From the NCBI GenBank assembly GCA_027452145.1, contig DAIDHB010000142.1:1-46412 (forward strand): a stretch of DNA of 46,412 nt. The letters run 5' to 3'. The DNA comes from Planctomycetales bacterium. Its GTDB lineage: Bacteria; Planctomycetota; Planctomycetia; Isosphaerales; Isosphaeraceae. Made by a program: the position numbers and the translations under genes. The notes under the pieces are model-generated. The model ran no database searches. It saw nothing but the letters and a program-made list of their open reading frames with translations, and had not been told where the DNA came from. Positions 1 through 7,380 of the stretch are shown here, in pieces. Every line of letters begins with the position of its first letter. The stretch's first letter is position 1.

Positions 1-55
1 CGTGCGCCACGCAACCGTAGCGAGCTCTAAATGAGCCGTCGCAAGGGGGAAAGTA

Positions 56-74
56 GGGTGGGCGATGCCCACCC
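56..74. repeat. Perfect short palindrome (REP-like hairpin)
   Basis: GGGTGGGC, a GAT loop, then GCCCACCC form a perfect 8-bp stem. It lies downstream of the minus-strand sigma-factor gene, so it could sit in that transcript's 3' region, but no T-run follows on either strand. The rest of 1-263 shows no convincing gene. Confidence 0.5.
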
Positions 75-263
75 GACGTCACCCAACCGACCTTTCGGAA
101 CAGACTCTTACTTACGCCCCCGCCGGCGAAGGTTACAGCGACCTGGTTTCGAATCCGTGTGCGGGGGGCGGGAGGGCGGGAGCGAGGCATCGCGACGGCC
201 CGGGGCCGGTCCCCGTTCCACGGCGCACCCCCGGCCGCCGAGGCTCCTCCTCATCCCGATCTT

Positions 264-1013
264 TCAGGACGGCCGCGCCCGGATCGCCTCGAAGAGGTGC
301 CGAAGTTCCTCCTCGACGTCCTCCGGCCGGGTGACCGTCTGGGCGATCTCGGCGAGCACGGCCTCGCGGAACCGGCGGCGGAGCCGGTGGACGGCGACCT
401 TGACGGCCCCTTCGGTCGTGCCCGTCGCGTCGGCGACCTCGCGATAGCGGGGGGCCGCGGCCTCGCCGGTGAGGAAGACCTTCAGGCGGTCGAACTCGTC
501 GCGTTTCCCGGACCGCTCGACATCGTCCCGCAGCCGGTCCATCACCCGCTCGAGCAGCGTCAGCGCCCACCGCCGTTCGTAGATGGTCTCGGCCGTCACG
601 TCGGTCGCGGGCTCGAGGCGGAACCGGCTCTCGCCCTGTTCGAAGTCCAGCGAGAGGCGTCTCCGGCCGCCGCCGCGCCTGAGGGTCCCGGCCCGATCTC
701 GCTCCCTGGCGAGGAACCGCTTGAAGGCGACCAGCAGGAACGACCGGAACCGGCCCCGCTCCGAGTCCGCGGCCCGGAGGTAGCGCTTCTCCAGCAGGCG
801 GGCGAAGAATTCCTGGGTCAGGTCGCGGGCCTCCTCGACCGGATGGCCCGACCGCCGCACATAGGCATAGAGCGGATACCAGTAGACCTCGCAGAGGGCG
901 GCCAGGGCGGCGCCGGCCTCGGGCGCATCGCCCCGGCCCGCGGCGAGCACCAGGCTCCAGCGGGTCGTGGCGAAGCCCCGCGGATGGGCATGATCCGAGG
1001 TCGGGTGGCGCAT
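264..1013 (-). CDS. ECF-type RNA polymerase sigma factor (planctomycete type)
   Basis: A predicted 249-residue sigma-70 family factor that would direct RNA polymerase to a dedicated promoter set. The N-terminus (HPRGFATTRWSLV, residues 10-22) is typical of the expanded planctomycete ECF groups. Region 2 spans about residues 36-105 (YWYPLYAYVRR, then EEARDLTQEFFARLLEK and RGRFRSFLLVAFKRFL). Region 4 with its helix-turn-helix is at about 188-222 (YREVADATGTTEGAVKVAVH). I chose the ATG at 1013 because it gives the standard N-terminus; the frame stays open to 1199, but the extra residues look like arbitrary translation of GC-rich DNA. No good Shine-Dalgarno is visible. No anti-sigma gene is adjacent. 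Related factors often lie near Ser/Thr kinase genes, but downstream DNA leaves the window after 264 bases. Confidence 0.9.
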   Translation of the reverse strand: MRHPTSDHAHPRGFATTRWSLVLAAGRGDAPEAGAALAALCEVYWYPLYAYVRRSGHPVEEARDLTQEFFARLLEKRYLRAADSERGRFRSFLLVAFKRFLARERDRAGTLRRGGGRRRLSLDFEQGESRFRLEPATDVTAETIYERRWALTLLERVMDRLRDDVERSGKRDEFDRLKVFLTGEAAAPRYREVADATGTTEGAVKVAVHRLRRRFREAVLAEIAQTVTRPEDVEEELRHLFEAIRARPS

Positions 1014-1244
1014 GGTTTCATTGTAGCGAGGTCCAGGCCGAGGAAGGGGGGACAGCCCAGGAAAGGTGAGACCGAGAAGAGGGGATCGAGCGAATATCGC
1101 CAGTGGGCCGACGGCCCCGGCGGCCGGCCGGTCCGACCGGCCTGTCCGAGTCCTCGCCCCCGCCGGCCGGGATGCGACGGACATCCTCCTCCCGACCATC
1201 GGCGGCCAGGCCGGCGGGGTGGGGCCGGGACCGATACCGGTTCC

Positions 1245-1372
1245 GGCGGTTCCGCGGGCGATCGGTCGGTCCCGACCGGGCCGGACCTCAACGCCGAACC
1301 GGCCGGAGGAACGCGGACCGTGGCCCGAAGGGCGACGCAGGGCCGGCCCGGCGGGACTCGCTGCGGTCCCGC
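1245..1372 (+). repeat. Dispersed intergenic repeat, family R1, copy A
   Basis: About 125 bp sharing ordered blocks with 4314-4437 and 7381-7505: a GATCGGTCGGTC block, then CCGGACCTC, then CGCGGACCG, then a CGAAGGGCG block. All three copies point the same way. It lies in the 400-base gap between the sigma factor and the Fic gene, where nothing else is recognisable. Function unknown. Confidence 0.6.
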
Positions 1373-1414
1373 CTCGGGCCCGAAATGACGAAAACTCGAT
1401 TCGGCGAATGACTT

Positions 1415-2689
1415 GTGATTTATCAACGAATCGGCTATTGTGACTTCGGCGACAAAATCATCGTAAGGGTCTCGTTTAGGACGGTTGAGTGTATTGGGCC
1501 TAATCCCTTGGACACAAAAGACTTTGGTCCGCGAGGGTGGGTCAGGCTCGTCCGCAATACGGCTGGCTTCGAGACCTGCGTTCCTCGCGACCTGCCCCCG
1601 GATCTCGATTTCGACGGCGCCCTTGTCGGCGCGCTCTCGACCGCCGACAGAGCCCTCGGCCAGCTCAACGGCATCACCCGCGCGTTGCCGAACCCCCGGC
1701 TTCTCATTCGCAGCTTCATCCGTCGCGAGGCGGTGTTATCGAGCCGCATCGAGGGGACCGTCGCCTCGCTGACCGATCTCTATCTCTTTGAAATGAACCC
1801 GGAACGGGAGAACGACGCCCCGGATGTCCGCGAGGTCGCCAATTACGTCCGGGCCCTCGATCATGGGATCGAGCGGCTCAGGTCCGCATCATTTTCGCTG
1901 TCCGTCCTCAAGGAATTGCACGCCATCCTCCTCGAAGGAGTCCGCGGGTCCGACAGGTCGCCGGGCGCATTCCGCGGGCGGCAGAACTTCATCTCGCGGA
2001 CCGATCGGGTCCAGGACGCCACCTATATACCCCCCCCGCACGAGCATGTCCTCGGGCTCCTGGAAGGGCTCGAGAGGTTCGTCAACGGACCCGGCGAACT
2101 CCCTCTCCTGATCCGACTGGCGATGATCCATTACCAGTTCGAGGCGATCCACCCGTTCGAGGACGGCAACGGCCGCGTCGGGCGACTCCTGATCTCGATC
2201 CTGCTCGACAGGGAGCGCGCGCTGCCGCACCCGGTCCTCTACCTCTCGGCCTTCTTCGAGAGGCACCAGCGGGCCTACTACAACCTGCTCCTGAAGGTCA
2301 GCCAGGAGGGCGACTGGAACGCCTGGATCGGCTTCTTTCTGCGGGGTGTGGCCGACCAGGCGATCGATGCGGTCGAGCGGTCCCGGGCCCTCTTCACCCT
2401 GCGCGACCGCTGGATGGCCGGTTGCCAGAAGGCCCGCGCCTCGGCCCTGCTGCTCAAGCTGATCGATCTGCTGTTCATCAACCCCTACGTCGACGTTTCC
2501 CATGCCGCCGCCGAGCTCGGGGTTCGACCTCAGTCGGCGCAGAATAACATCGACCAGCTCGTGAGCCGGGGGATTCTCGGAGAGATCACCGGCCAGCGTC
2601 GGAACCGCGTGTACGCCGCGCGCGAGATCATTCGCGTCCTGGAGGCAAACCCCGCGTTCGACGAACCCGGATCGGAGCGATCCCCATGA
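1415..2689 (+). CDS. Fic-domain protein (predicted AMPylator) with intrinsic inhibitory motif
   Basis: A 424-residue Fic protein. The catalytic loop HPFEDGNGRVGR is complete at residues 246-257; in Fic enzymes its histidine activates the target hydroxyl and the following residues bind the nucleotide phosphates, usually to transfer AMP from ATP to a protein. An upstream SSRIEG at 109-114 matches the inhibitory-helix motif (S/T)xxxE(G/N) of class II Fic proteins, so the enzyme is probably self-restrained and needs no separate antitoxin. The C-terminus (about 345-405) looks like a winged helix (VSHAAAELGVRPQSAQNNID). The N-terminus is doubtful: the family normally begins shortly before the PRDLPPDLDF segment (about residues 57-66), so the first 30-45 residues, from AT-richer DNA, may not be translated; a TTG at 1508 is an alternative start. 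The gene stands alone inside a repeat-rich zone. Confidence 0.92.
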   Translation: MIYQRIGYCDFGDKIIVRVSFRTVECIGPNPLDTKDFGPRGWVRLVRNTAGFETCVPRDLPPDLDFDGALVGALSTADRALGQLNGITRALPNPRLLIRSFIRREAVLSSRIEGTVASLTDLYLFEMNPERENDAPDVREVANYVRALDHGIERLRSASFSLSVLKELHAILLEGVRGSDRSPGAFRGRQNFISRTDRVQDATYIPPPHEHVLGLLEGLERFVNGPGELPLLIRLAMIHYQFEAIHPFEDGNGRVGRLLISILLDRERALPHPVLYLSAFFERHQRAYYNLLLKVSQEGDWNAWIGFFLRGVADQAIDAVERSRALFTLRDRWMAGCQKARASALLLKLIDLLFINPYVDVSHAAAELGVRPQSAQNNIDQLVSRGILGEITGQRRNRVYAAREIIRVLEANPAFDEPGSERSP

Positions 2690-2833
2690 GCCGCGTCCGA
2701 CTCACCGACGGGCCGGATGAAGGGGACGGAACGAATGCCTGCAACGGCGGTCAGCCCGGTCTCCGGCACGACGGCCCTCTCCCCGCCGGGCCGGCAACTG
2801 TCCGACCCGACCGCATCGCCCGGGACCGACGTT

Positions 2834-2961
2834 CGGGCTACACAGGACAGGCACGGGCTACACAGGACACGGGCTACACAGGACAGGCACAGTTCCGCTA
2901 CCGGATTTTGCGTGCAACCTTGCAATAGTGGCAGCGCAAAGCAACGGAAAAGTGCCTGTCC
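2834..2961. repeat. Dispersed repeat family R2: inverted-repeat element with amplified left end
   Basis: The core, 2881-2961, is bounded by GGACAGGCAC and GTGCCTGTCC, a perfect 10-bp inverted repeat about 80 bp apart. Before it, the segment CGGGCTACACAGGACA recurs at 2834, 2854 and 2870. The interior resembles copies near 6030 and 7139. It resembles a REP or MITE-type element; no transposase gene is present in the window. Confidence 0.7.
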
Positions 2962-3058
2962 TTTTTGGGGTCTTCCTCGAACCCGGGTCGAGGGCCGATT
3001 TCCGACACTTCTCGCTGAACACCACCTGGATAGGGCCGGGCGTTTCCGCGTCGATCCT

Positions 3059-3254
3059 CGCCCCGAAGGGGCCGAACAAACCAGCCCAGGGCGAAGCCCT
3101 GGGGTTCGGTCGCCCGATCCCGGGCCAGACCCTGAAAGGGCGGCACAGAGACCACTGCGGGCGACCTGTCACGCCCTTACAGGGCTTTTTCGAGGGGGTA
3201 CGCCGGTTCCCCGGGGCGTTGCTCCGGGCTGATCTGTTTGGCCCCTTGGGGGCG
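3059..3254. repeat. 196-bp element with long imperfect terminal inverted repeats and a string of hairpins
   Basis: The two ends, about 50 bp each, are imperfect reverse complements (CGCCCCGAAGGGGCC at the left; the right end complemented reads CGCCCCCAAGGGGCC). Inside are successive small hairpins: CCCC-GAA-GGGG at 3061, CCCAGGGC-GAA-GCCCTGGG at 3085-3103, CCCT-GAA-AGGG at 3130-3140 and GCCCT-TAC-AGGGC at 3173-3185. No coding potential is evident. It is probably a non-autonomous mobile or REP-type element, and would fold strongly as RNA. Confidence 0.7.
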
Positions 3255-3325
3255 ATTCGTGGTGGCGTCCGGCGAGGAGTCTCCGATTTCCTCCCTCGAT
3301 TGAGCCGATCGACGAAGCGGGTAAG

Positions 3326-3595
3326 ATGGAGAAGGCGAATACGAAGGGACATGAGGCTCAGCCGAAATCGTCGGGAGCGCCCCGCGTGGAACGATTGCAC
3401 ATCGAGGTGATTGATCGGGCCTATGCCGCGGTCCTGGCGGCCAGGACGCCCGCGGAACGCGCCTGGATGATCGACGACTGCCACCGCTCCGCTCGAATCC
3501 TGCTGGCCGCCGGCGAACGCGCCCGCCACCCCGACTGGTCCGACCAGCAAATCAGGCTCGCCGTGTCGAAGAGGCTCGTCGATGGAGCAGATTGA
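3326..3595 (+). CDS. Small conserved-looking protein paired with a nucleotidyltransferase
   Basis: An 89-residue protein with a charged N-terminus and a helical C-terminal half (about 28-86) containing RTPAERAWMIDDCHRSARIL and HPDWSDQQIRLAVSKRL. From memory, small proteins with an HPDWS-type segment are common next to nucleotidyltransferase genes in planctomycetes and other bacteria; I cannot assign a biochemical role. The ATG at 3326 is the first reasonable start; no strong Shine-Dalgarno is seen. The gene overlaps the nucleotidyltransferase start by 14 bases, so the two are almost certainly co-transcribed and translationally coupled. The arrangement recalls two-component toxin-antitoxin operons, but the protein does not show the HEPN RX4-6H motif, so it is not a HEPN/MNT pair on this evidence. 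Confidence 0.7.
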   Translation: MEKANTKGHEAQPKSSGAPRVERLHIEVIDRAYAAVLAARTPAERAWMIDDCHRSARILLAAGERARHPDWSDQQIRLAVSKRLVDGAD

Positions 3596-4184
3596 ACTCA
3601 TTCGACACGTCGTCCGGACGCTCGATGCGCTGGCTGTCCCGTATGCCCTCGTGGGCTCCTGGGGCAGCGGTCTCTACGGCGAGCCGCGATTCACGAGGGA
3701 TGTCGACATCGTCCTGGATCTTGGACTGGCGCTGGTCCCGCGGTTCTGCGCGGCGTTTCCCTGCGAGGGTTTCTACCTGAGCGAGGTTGCCGTGCGGGAA
3801 GCGGTCCGAAGGCGCTCCCAGTTCAACCTGATCCACCCGGCGAGCGGGAACAAGATTGATTTCATCCTGACTCGTCCCGAATCCTGGAACGCCGGTCAGC
3901 TTTCGCGGCGCCGAAGGACCGAGCTGCGGCTGGGAGAGGAACCGTTCGAGGTGGATGTGGCCGCCCCTGAAGATGTCATCCTCGGCAAGCTCTGGTATTT
4001 CTCCGAAGGCGGTGGAGATCGTCATCTGCGGGACATCGCCGGAATCCTTCGCGTCACGGGTGAAGGCGTGAATCGCGATGAGGTCGAGCGGTGGGCGGCG
4101 CAGCTCGGCTACCTCGAGATCTGGAGGCAGATCGTGGCCAGGGTCGATACCCCGGACTCGCCTTCCGGGCCGGGAACTCCCTGA
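3582..4184 (+). CDS. Nucleotidyltransferase of the DNA polymerase beta-like superfamily
   Basis: A 200-residue protein with the minimal nucleotidyltransferase signature: GSWGSG at residues 25-30, D40-V-D42 as the paired metal ligands, and a third acidic residue at D93 (NKIDFILT). Such enzymes transfer a nucleotide to a small molecule, RNA or protein; the substrate cannot be read from sequence. The C-terminal part (EDVILGKLWYFSEGGGDRHL, then an Arg/Trp-containing helix) is typical of the stand-alone family. It starts inside the upstream small gene (14-base overlap), supporting a two-gene operon. It could be an antitoxin-like or toxin-like nucleotidyltransferase, or a housekeeping modifier. Confidence 0.8.
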   Translation: MEQIELIRHVVRTLDALAVPYALVGSWGSGLYGEPRFTRDVDIVLDLGLALVPRFCAAFPCEGFYLSEVAVREAVRRRSQFNLIHPASGNKIDFILTRPESWNAGQLSRRRRTELRLGEEPFEVDVAAPEDVILGKLWYFSEGGGDRHLRDIAGILRVTGEGVNRDEVERWAAQLGYLEIWRQIVARVDTPDSPSGPGTP

Positions 4185-4313
4185 GACGCGCCCGTTGAAC
4201 CGCCGCCCCGGGTGTACGAGGACGCCTGGCGGCGCCCACCTGTTGGATCCTGACGATCGGGAGGGCGGTCGGACTGGTGGCCGGGGCCGGTCGGGAGAGC
4301 CCGACCCGGGCCC

Positions 4314-4437
4314 GGCGGTTCCGCGATCGGTCGGTCGGTCCCCACCGGGTCCGGACCTCGACGCCGAACCGGCGGAAGAGCCGCGGACCGAAGGGCGTCG
4401 CCGTCGGGCGGACCGGGGCCGACGGGACTCGCCGCCT
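4314..4437 (+). repeat. Dispersed intergenic repeat, family R1, copy B
   Basis: Second R1 copy, carrying CGATCGGTCGGTCGGTC, TCCGGACCTCGACGCCGAAC and GCCGCGGACCGAAGGGCG in the same order and orientation as the copy near 1245. It lies between the nucleotidyltransferase and the convergent minus-strand gene ending at 4476. Confidence 0.6.
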
Positions 4438-4475
4438 TCACCCGACCGAACGCTCGTCGGTCTCCCGCCTCTTAT

Positions 4476-5357
4476 TCAGCCCGTGCCGTCGTTTCCTGCT
4501 CCAGGATCGGGGTGTGTCGCCTCCCTGTACCGTGTCATCGCCTGTTCCACTGCCCTCTGGAAGGCCTGGCTCCACTCCGGTGTGCCGACTAAGGCCTGCC
4601 AGTCGGACACACCGATTCCAAGTGATTCGGCCGCGTGGGTCTTCGCGGCTTCTTCTGTCGGGTGCCAGGTGCTACCCCCAGGCAGCAGCGAATTCCTGGA
4701 CTTCGTCAGTAGGAACAGCCGTACCCCGCCGGCAAGAGGATCGCCCACGATGGCAGCCGAATGCACGCGATCCCGCCGGCCCTTCACCCTCGCGATGAGA
4801 TGCGACCTCGTCCGGTTGTCCGTCACGCTGGCTGAGGAAGCCAAGGCGGCATCCTGGAGGATCGTATTGGGCACGGTCCTGTCTGCGGTGACGCCAGAAC
4901 TGATGGGCATCACATTCAGGCAAATGCTCGAAGCGATCTGGGCGGAGATCTCCTCGAACTCCGCGACCTCACCTTGCCCATCAACCACCAGATGGACGAA
5001 TGATCCACCAATTCGATAGATTGCTTCGAGTGCATGGATTGTCTCGCCGGTCGTTAGGTTGTGGCTCGTCAAGATAACCTCATATCCTTCCGTATGCCGC
5101 GATGATTCCCCTTTGCGAACGAGCCGCCGTTCGACGTCTTCCCAGTTGACGGGTGCAACGCCTTGTAGGTGGGTGCGTATCGCCACTGCCCGCTCTGCCG
5201 AGCGTACAATGTCCACTCCGACATCGATGATCGGATGATCCTGGTGGCGGCCGCGGAGAACGAAGTAGCGCTGCTTCCCCTTTGCCCTGAGGTAGTCGGG
5301 AATCAGTATGTTTACCTCGGCATCCCAATATTCGAAAAACCCCTGCTGCTGCCCCAC
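4476..5357 (-). CDS. Protein of unknown function; candidate immunity protein for the adjacent nuclease remnant
   Basis: A 293-residue protein I do not recognise. It has no signal peptide or membrane segment. The N-terminal half (about 1-155) alternates beta- and helix-like segments (GYEVILTSHNLTTGETIHAL, then GSFVHLVVDGQGEVAEFEEI); the C-terminal half ends in an acidic, Trp-containing helical stretch. The GTG start at 5357 is preceded by a good Shine-Dalgarno (AAAGGAG). The gene starts 11 bases after the stop of the NucA/NucB-like fragment on the same strand, the order expected for a toxin followed by its immunity gene. Base composition is visibly less GC-rich than neighbouring genes, consistent with horizontal gain. 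The immunity assignment rests only on position and composition; it is rather long for such a protein. Confidence 0.7.
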   Translation of the reverse strand: MGQQQGFFEYWDAEVNILIPDYLRAKGKQRYFVLRGRHQDHPIIDVGVDIVRSAERAVAIRTHLQGVAPVNWEDVERRLVRKGESSRHTEGYEVILTSHNLTTGETIHALEAIYRIGGSFVHLVVDGQGEVAEFEEISAQIASSICLNVMPISSGVTADRTVPNTILQDAALASSASVTDNRTRSHLIARVKGRRDRVHSAAIVGDPLAGGVRLFLLTKSRNSLLPGGSTWHPTEEAAKTHAAESLGIGVSDWQALVGTPEWSQAFQRAVEQAMTRYREATHPDPGAGNDGTG

Positions 5358-5363
5358 AGGTCT

Positions 5364-5370
5364 CTCCTTT
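5364..5370 (-). promoter_or_regulatory. Ribosome binding site deciding a GTG start
   Basis: On the minus strand AAAGGAG lies six bases before the GTG at 5357. It overlaps the TAA stop of the preceding NucA/NucB-like reading frame, so termination and re-initiation are probably coupled. Confidence 0.65.
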
Positions 5371-5656
5371 AAAGAGGTACAGGAACCACAATAAACGGGA
5401 GCGGCTGAGATCTTAGAGAGAAGCGGTAGAAAGCAGAGAGTAGGCCGCCCCGCCGCCTATTTTCCCAATCGGGAACCGGCTTTGCGAGAGCTCCTGCTCC
5501 GCCCTGAACTGTGGACGCATACGGGAATTCGTCCAGCTGATAAGTCGAAGGGGCATTTGTCATGAGCTTGCCCCAGTTACTCCAAACAGTATCTCGGTTT
5601 CTCGAGGTTAGTATACTGTAGGGGCCGTTGTAATCCGAGGAGGACAAAGAGGACAA
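5369..5656 (-). pseudogene. C-terminal fragment of a NucA/NucB-type deoxyribonuclease toxin, 5' end lost
   Basis: The frame encodes about 95 residues. Residues 42-49 read DEFPYAST, followed by VQGG, and residues 65-71 read ENRRRGG before LLSAFY and a hydrophobic end. This matches the conserved C-terminal half of the NucA/NucB nuclease domain (D-E-[FYW]-P-[FY]-A-S-T, then a D/ENR..G block), found in secreted Bacillus nucleases and as the C-terminal toxin of polymorphic toxins. No ATG or plausible 5' part remains; the only start is a TTG within R2-type repeat sequence, and unrelated repeats replace the expected upstream domain from about 5640. The codon-rich part before the motif (DYNGPYSILTSRNRDTVW) is probably native. 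It may be a decaying toxin or an orphan cassette. The neighbour starting at 5357 would be its immunity gene. Confidence 0.65.
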
Positions 5657-5841
5657 AGGACAGGCATATCACCGCGGGAGCGAGGACAAAGGACAGGCAT
5701 ATCACCGCGGGAGCGAGGACAAAGGACAGGCATATCACCGCGGGGCCGCTCGGCTCGCCTAGGGAGGAGAGGACAGGGGAGAGGACAAAGGGGGAGAGGA
5801 CAAAGGACAGGCATATCACCGCGGGGCCGCTCGGCTCGCCT
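5651..5841 (+). repeat. 33-bp tandem repeats derived from the R2 left end
   Basis: Units beginning GGACAAAGGACAGGCATATC start at 5651, 5684 and 5717 (33-bp period), with a fourth at 5798. The third and fourth share a longer identical 3' extension ending in CTCGGCTCGCCT (5760 and 5841), so a segment duplication followed unit amplification. The right-end motif TGCCTGTCC is absent. The array lies directly upstream of the truncated nuclease frame. Confidence 0.8.
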
Positions 5842-6029
5842 GATCCCGATGCGCCCGATCCGGGCGGAGATTCGCCCGGCCCGGCCCGGTCCGTTACCCG
5901 CGACCGGGCCCCGAGAACCGGCCGGATCGGCACGGGTTCGCTTCCCTGATCCGGATCGCGGCTGATGGTGCCGTGGCTACCTCGGACGCCGGTCAGGCCG
6001 TCGGGCAAGCGTTCACAGGAAGCCACGGA

Positions 6030-6110
6030 GGACAGGCATATTACTGCGGCCAGGATCTCCATGCAATCTGGCAGCCGCGACAGCACCTGGTGCCCGAAAA
6101 ATGCCTGCCC
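6030..6110. repeat. Dispersed repeat family R2, diverged copy
   Basis: Begins GGACAGGCATATTACTGCGG and ends ATGCCTGCCCCTTTTGG, about 80 bp apart. The interior shares CATGCAATC and a pre-terminal GAAAA run with the copies at 2881 and 7139. It precedes the Uma2 gene by about 110 bases. Confidence 0.6.
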
Positions 6111-6222
6111 CTTTTGGAGTGCCTGTGCGCTCGGTCGACCTTTCCGAATCGATATATCATTCGGTAGAATCGTAAAGGATGGCCTGACGTTCCCGATTTC
6201 GCCGAGCTGGGAGGCCTTTCCG

Positions 6223-6909
6223 ATGGAGACCCGAACGCTGCCCACGGTCGGCTTTGCCTCCTCCGTCCCGAGCGTCGTGCTACGAGGCGTGAGCTGGGCT
6301 GACTACGAGGCGATGCTGCGGATCATCGGCGAGCGCCGCATCTTCGTGAATTACGATCGCGGGGCCATGGAGGTGATGGTGCCTTCCCATCCTCATGAGG
6401 TCGTCGCCGACTATCTCGGCCTGATGGTCGACATCCTCTCGGAGGAGCTGGAGGTACCCTGCGAGGCGGGCGGCTCGACGACGCACCGGCGGATGGACCT
6501 GGAGAAGGGCGTCGAGCCCGACCGCTGCTTCTGGCTCCATGACAAGGCGACCGTGATGACCGGCCGCCGCGAGCTGGACCTGACCGTCGATCCGGCTCCC
6601 AGCCTGGCGATTGAGGTGAACTACACGAGCAGCTCGCTCGATCGGATGACGATCTACGCGGCCCTCGGGGTCGACGAGGTCTGGCGGCATGACGACGGCC
6701 TGGAGTTCCACAAGCTGGAGGACGGCCGCTACCGGCGGACGGACGTCAGCGCGAATTTCCCCATGCTGACCGTCGTGGAGGCCTCGCGGTTCCTGGAGGA
6801 CTCCGTGACGATGGGGCGAGTCGCCTGGATGAAGGCCTTTCGCCAGTATGTCCGCAACGAGCTGTCTGGCCCACCGCCGGGGCCGCGGAACGGCGCGAAT
6901 CCCGCCTGA
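6223..6909 (+). CDS. Uma2 family protein (predicted PD-(D/E)XK nuclease fold)
   Basis: A 228-residue protein of the Uma2/DUF820 family, very abundant in planctomycetes and cyanobacteria. Visible features are an N-terminal GVSWADYEAMLRIIG helix, MEVMVPSHPHEVVADYLG (about 48-65), HRRMDLEKGVEPDRCFW (about 89-105) holding the PD of the nuclease motif, and LAIEVNYTSSSLDRM (about 128-142), where E-V-N stands where many relatives have E-V-x-S; then a YAALGVDEVWR strand-helix. The fold is that of PD-(D/E)XK nucleases, but a biological role is not established. The ATG at 6223 follows GGGAGG at a suitable distance; the frame is open further upstream but that part is repeat DNA. Confidence 0.88.
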   Translation: METRTLPTVGFASSVPSVVLRGVSWADYEAMLRIIGERRIFVNYDRGAMEVMVPSHPHEVVADYLGLMVDILSEELEVPCEAGGSTTHRRMDLEKGVEPDRCFWLHDKATVMTGRRELDLTVDPAPSLAIEVNYTSSSLDRMTIYAALGVDEVWRHDDGLEFHKLEDGRYRRTDVSANFPMLTVVEASRFLEDSVTMGRVAWMKAFRQYVRNELSGPPPGPRNGANPA

Positions 6910-7046
6910 GCGACTCCGTCCGTCGACCCCAGCGACCCCGCGGGTCCGTCGCGTCGGCGCGCCCGGGGAAGCGACTGGCTCCGGGGCCCGGAGAATGGAC
7001 CCGCATTCGCCGGACGGGCCATCGCGACGGGCGGGGGCCACAAAGA

Positions 7047-7219
7047 GGACAGGCATATAGCCGGGGCCACCGAGGCCACAGAGAGGCCACAGAGGAAGAG
7101 GCCACAGAAGAGGCCACAGAGGCCACAGAGGACACAGAGGACAGGCATATTACCGCAGCCGGATTGTGCATGCAATCGTGCGCCGATGACGGCACATGGT
7201 AACGGAAAAGTGCCTGTCC
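7047..7219. repeat. Repeat family R2 copy preceded by a CCACAGAGG minisatellite
   Basis: A left-end motif GGACAGGCATAT occurs at 7047 and again at 7139; between them is a low-complexity stretch of repeated GGCCACAGAG-type units. The second copy runs to GTGCCTGTCC at 7210-7219. The interior (TTACCGCAGCCGGATTGTGC, then AACGGAAAA) is close to the 2881 copy. Confidence 0.65.
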
Positions 7220-7237
7220 CTTTTGGGGGGGGGGCAA

Positions 7238-7292
7238 CCGGCGACGTGAGTCGCCGGGTGATTGATGCGACGCCGTTGGTCGCCGGTTCGCC
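7238..7292. repeat. Palindromic repeat family R3
   Basis: CCGGCGAC-GTGA-GTCGCCGG at 7238-7257 is a perfect 8-bp stem-loop, followed by a degenerate reverse partner ending GGTCGCCGGTTCGCC at 7278-7292. The same core recurs at 9750, 22508, 25341, 43824 and 43901. Confidence 0.7.
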
Positions 7293-7380
7293 TGAAGAGG
7301 GCATCCGCCGACGGGCGGTCTGTGCCTTCCAGATCTGCGTCACCCGCGGACCGAACAACGGGTCCCGACCCGGGCCCCGC

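Noticed and set aside
118..170. tRNA-like T-arm (GGTTTCGAATCC)
   Set aside because: The flanking bases do not pair into a T stem and no acceptor, D or anticodon arm can be built around it.
1014..1199. N-terminal extension of the ECF sigma factor
   Set aside because: The extra 62 residues are Arg/Pro/Gly-rich and unlike the family; the ATG at 1013 gives the standard beginning.
5651..5841. CRISPR-like array
   Set aside because: The units are directly adjacent 33-bp tandem repeats with no unique spacers, and no cas gene is nearby.
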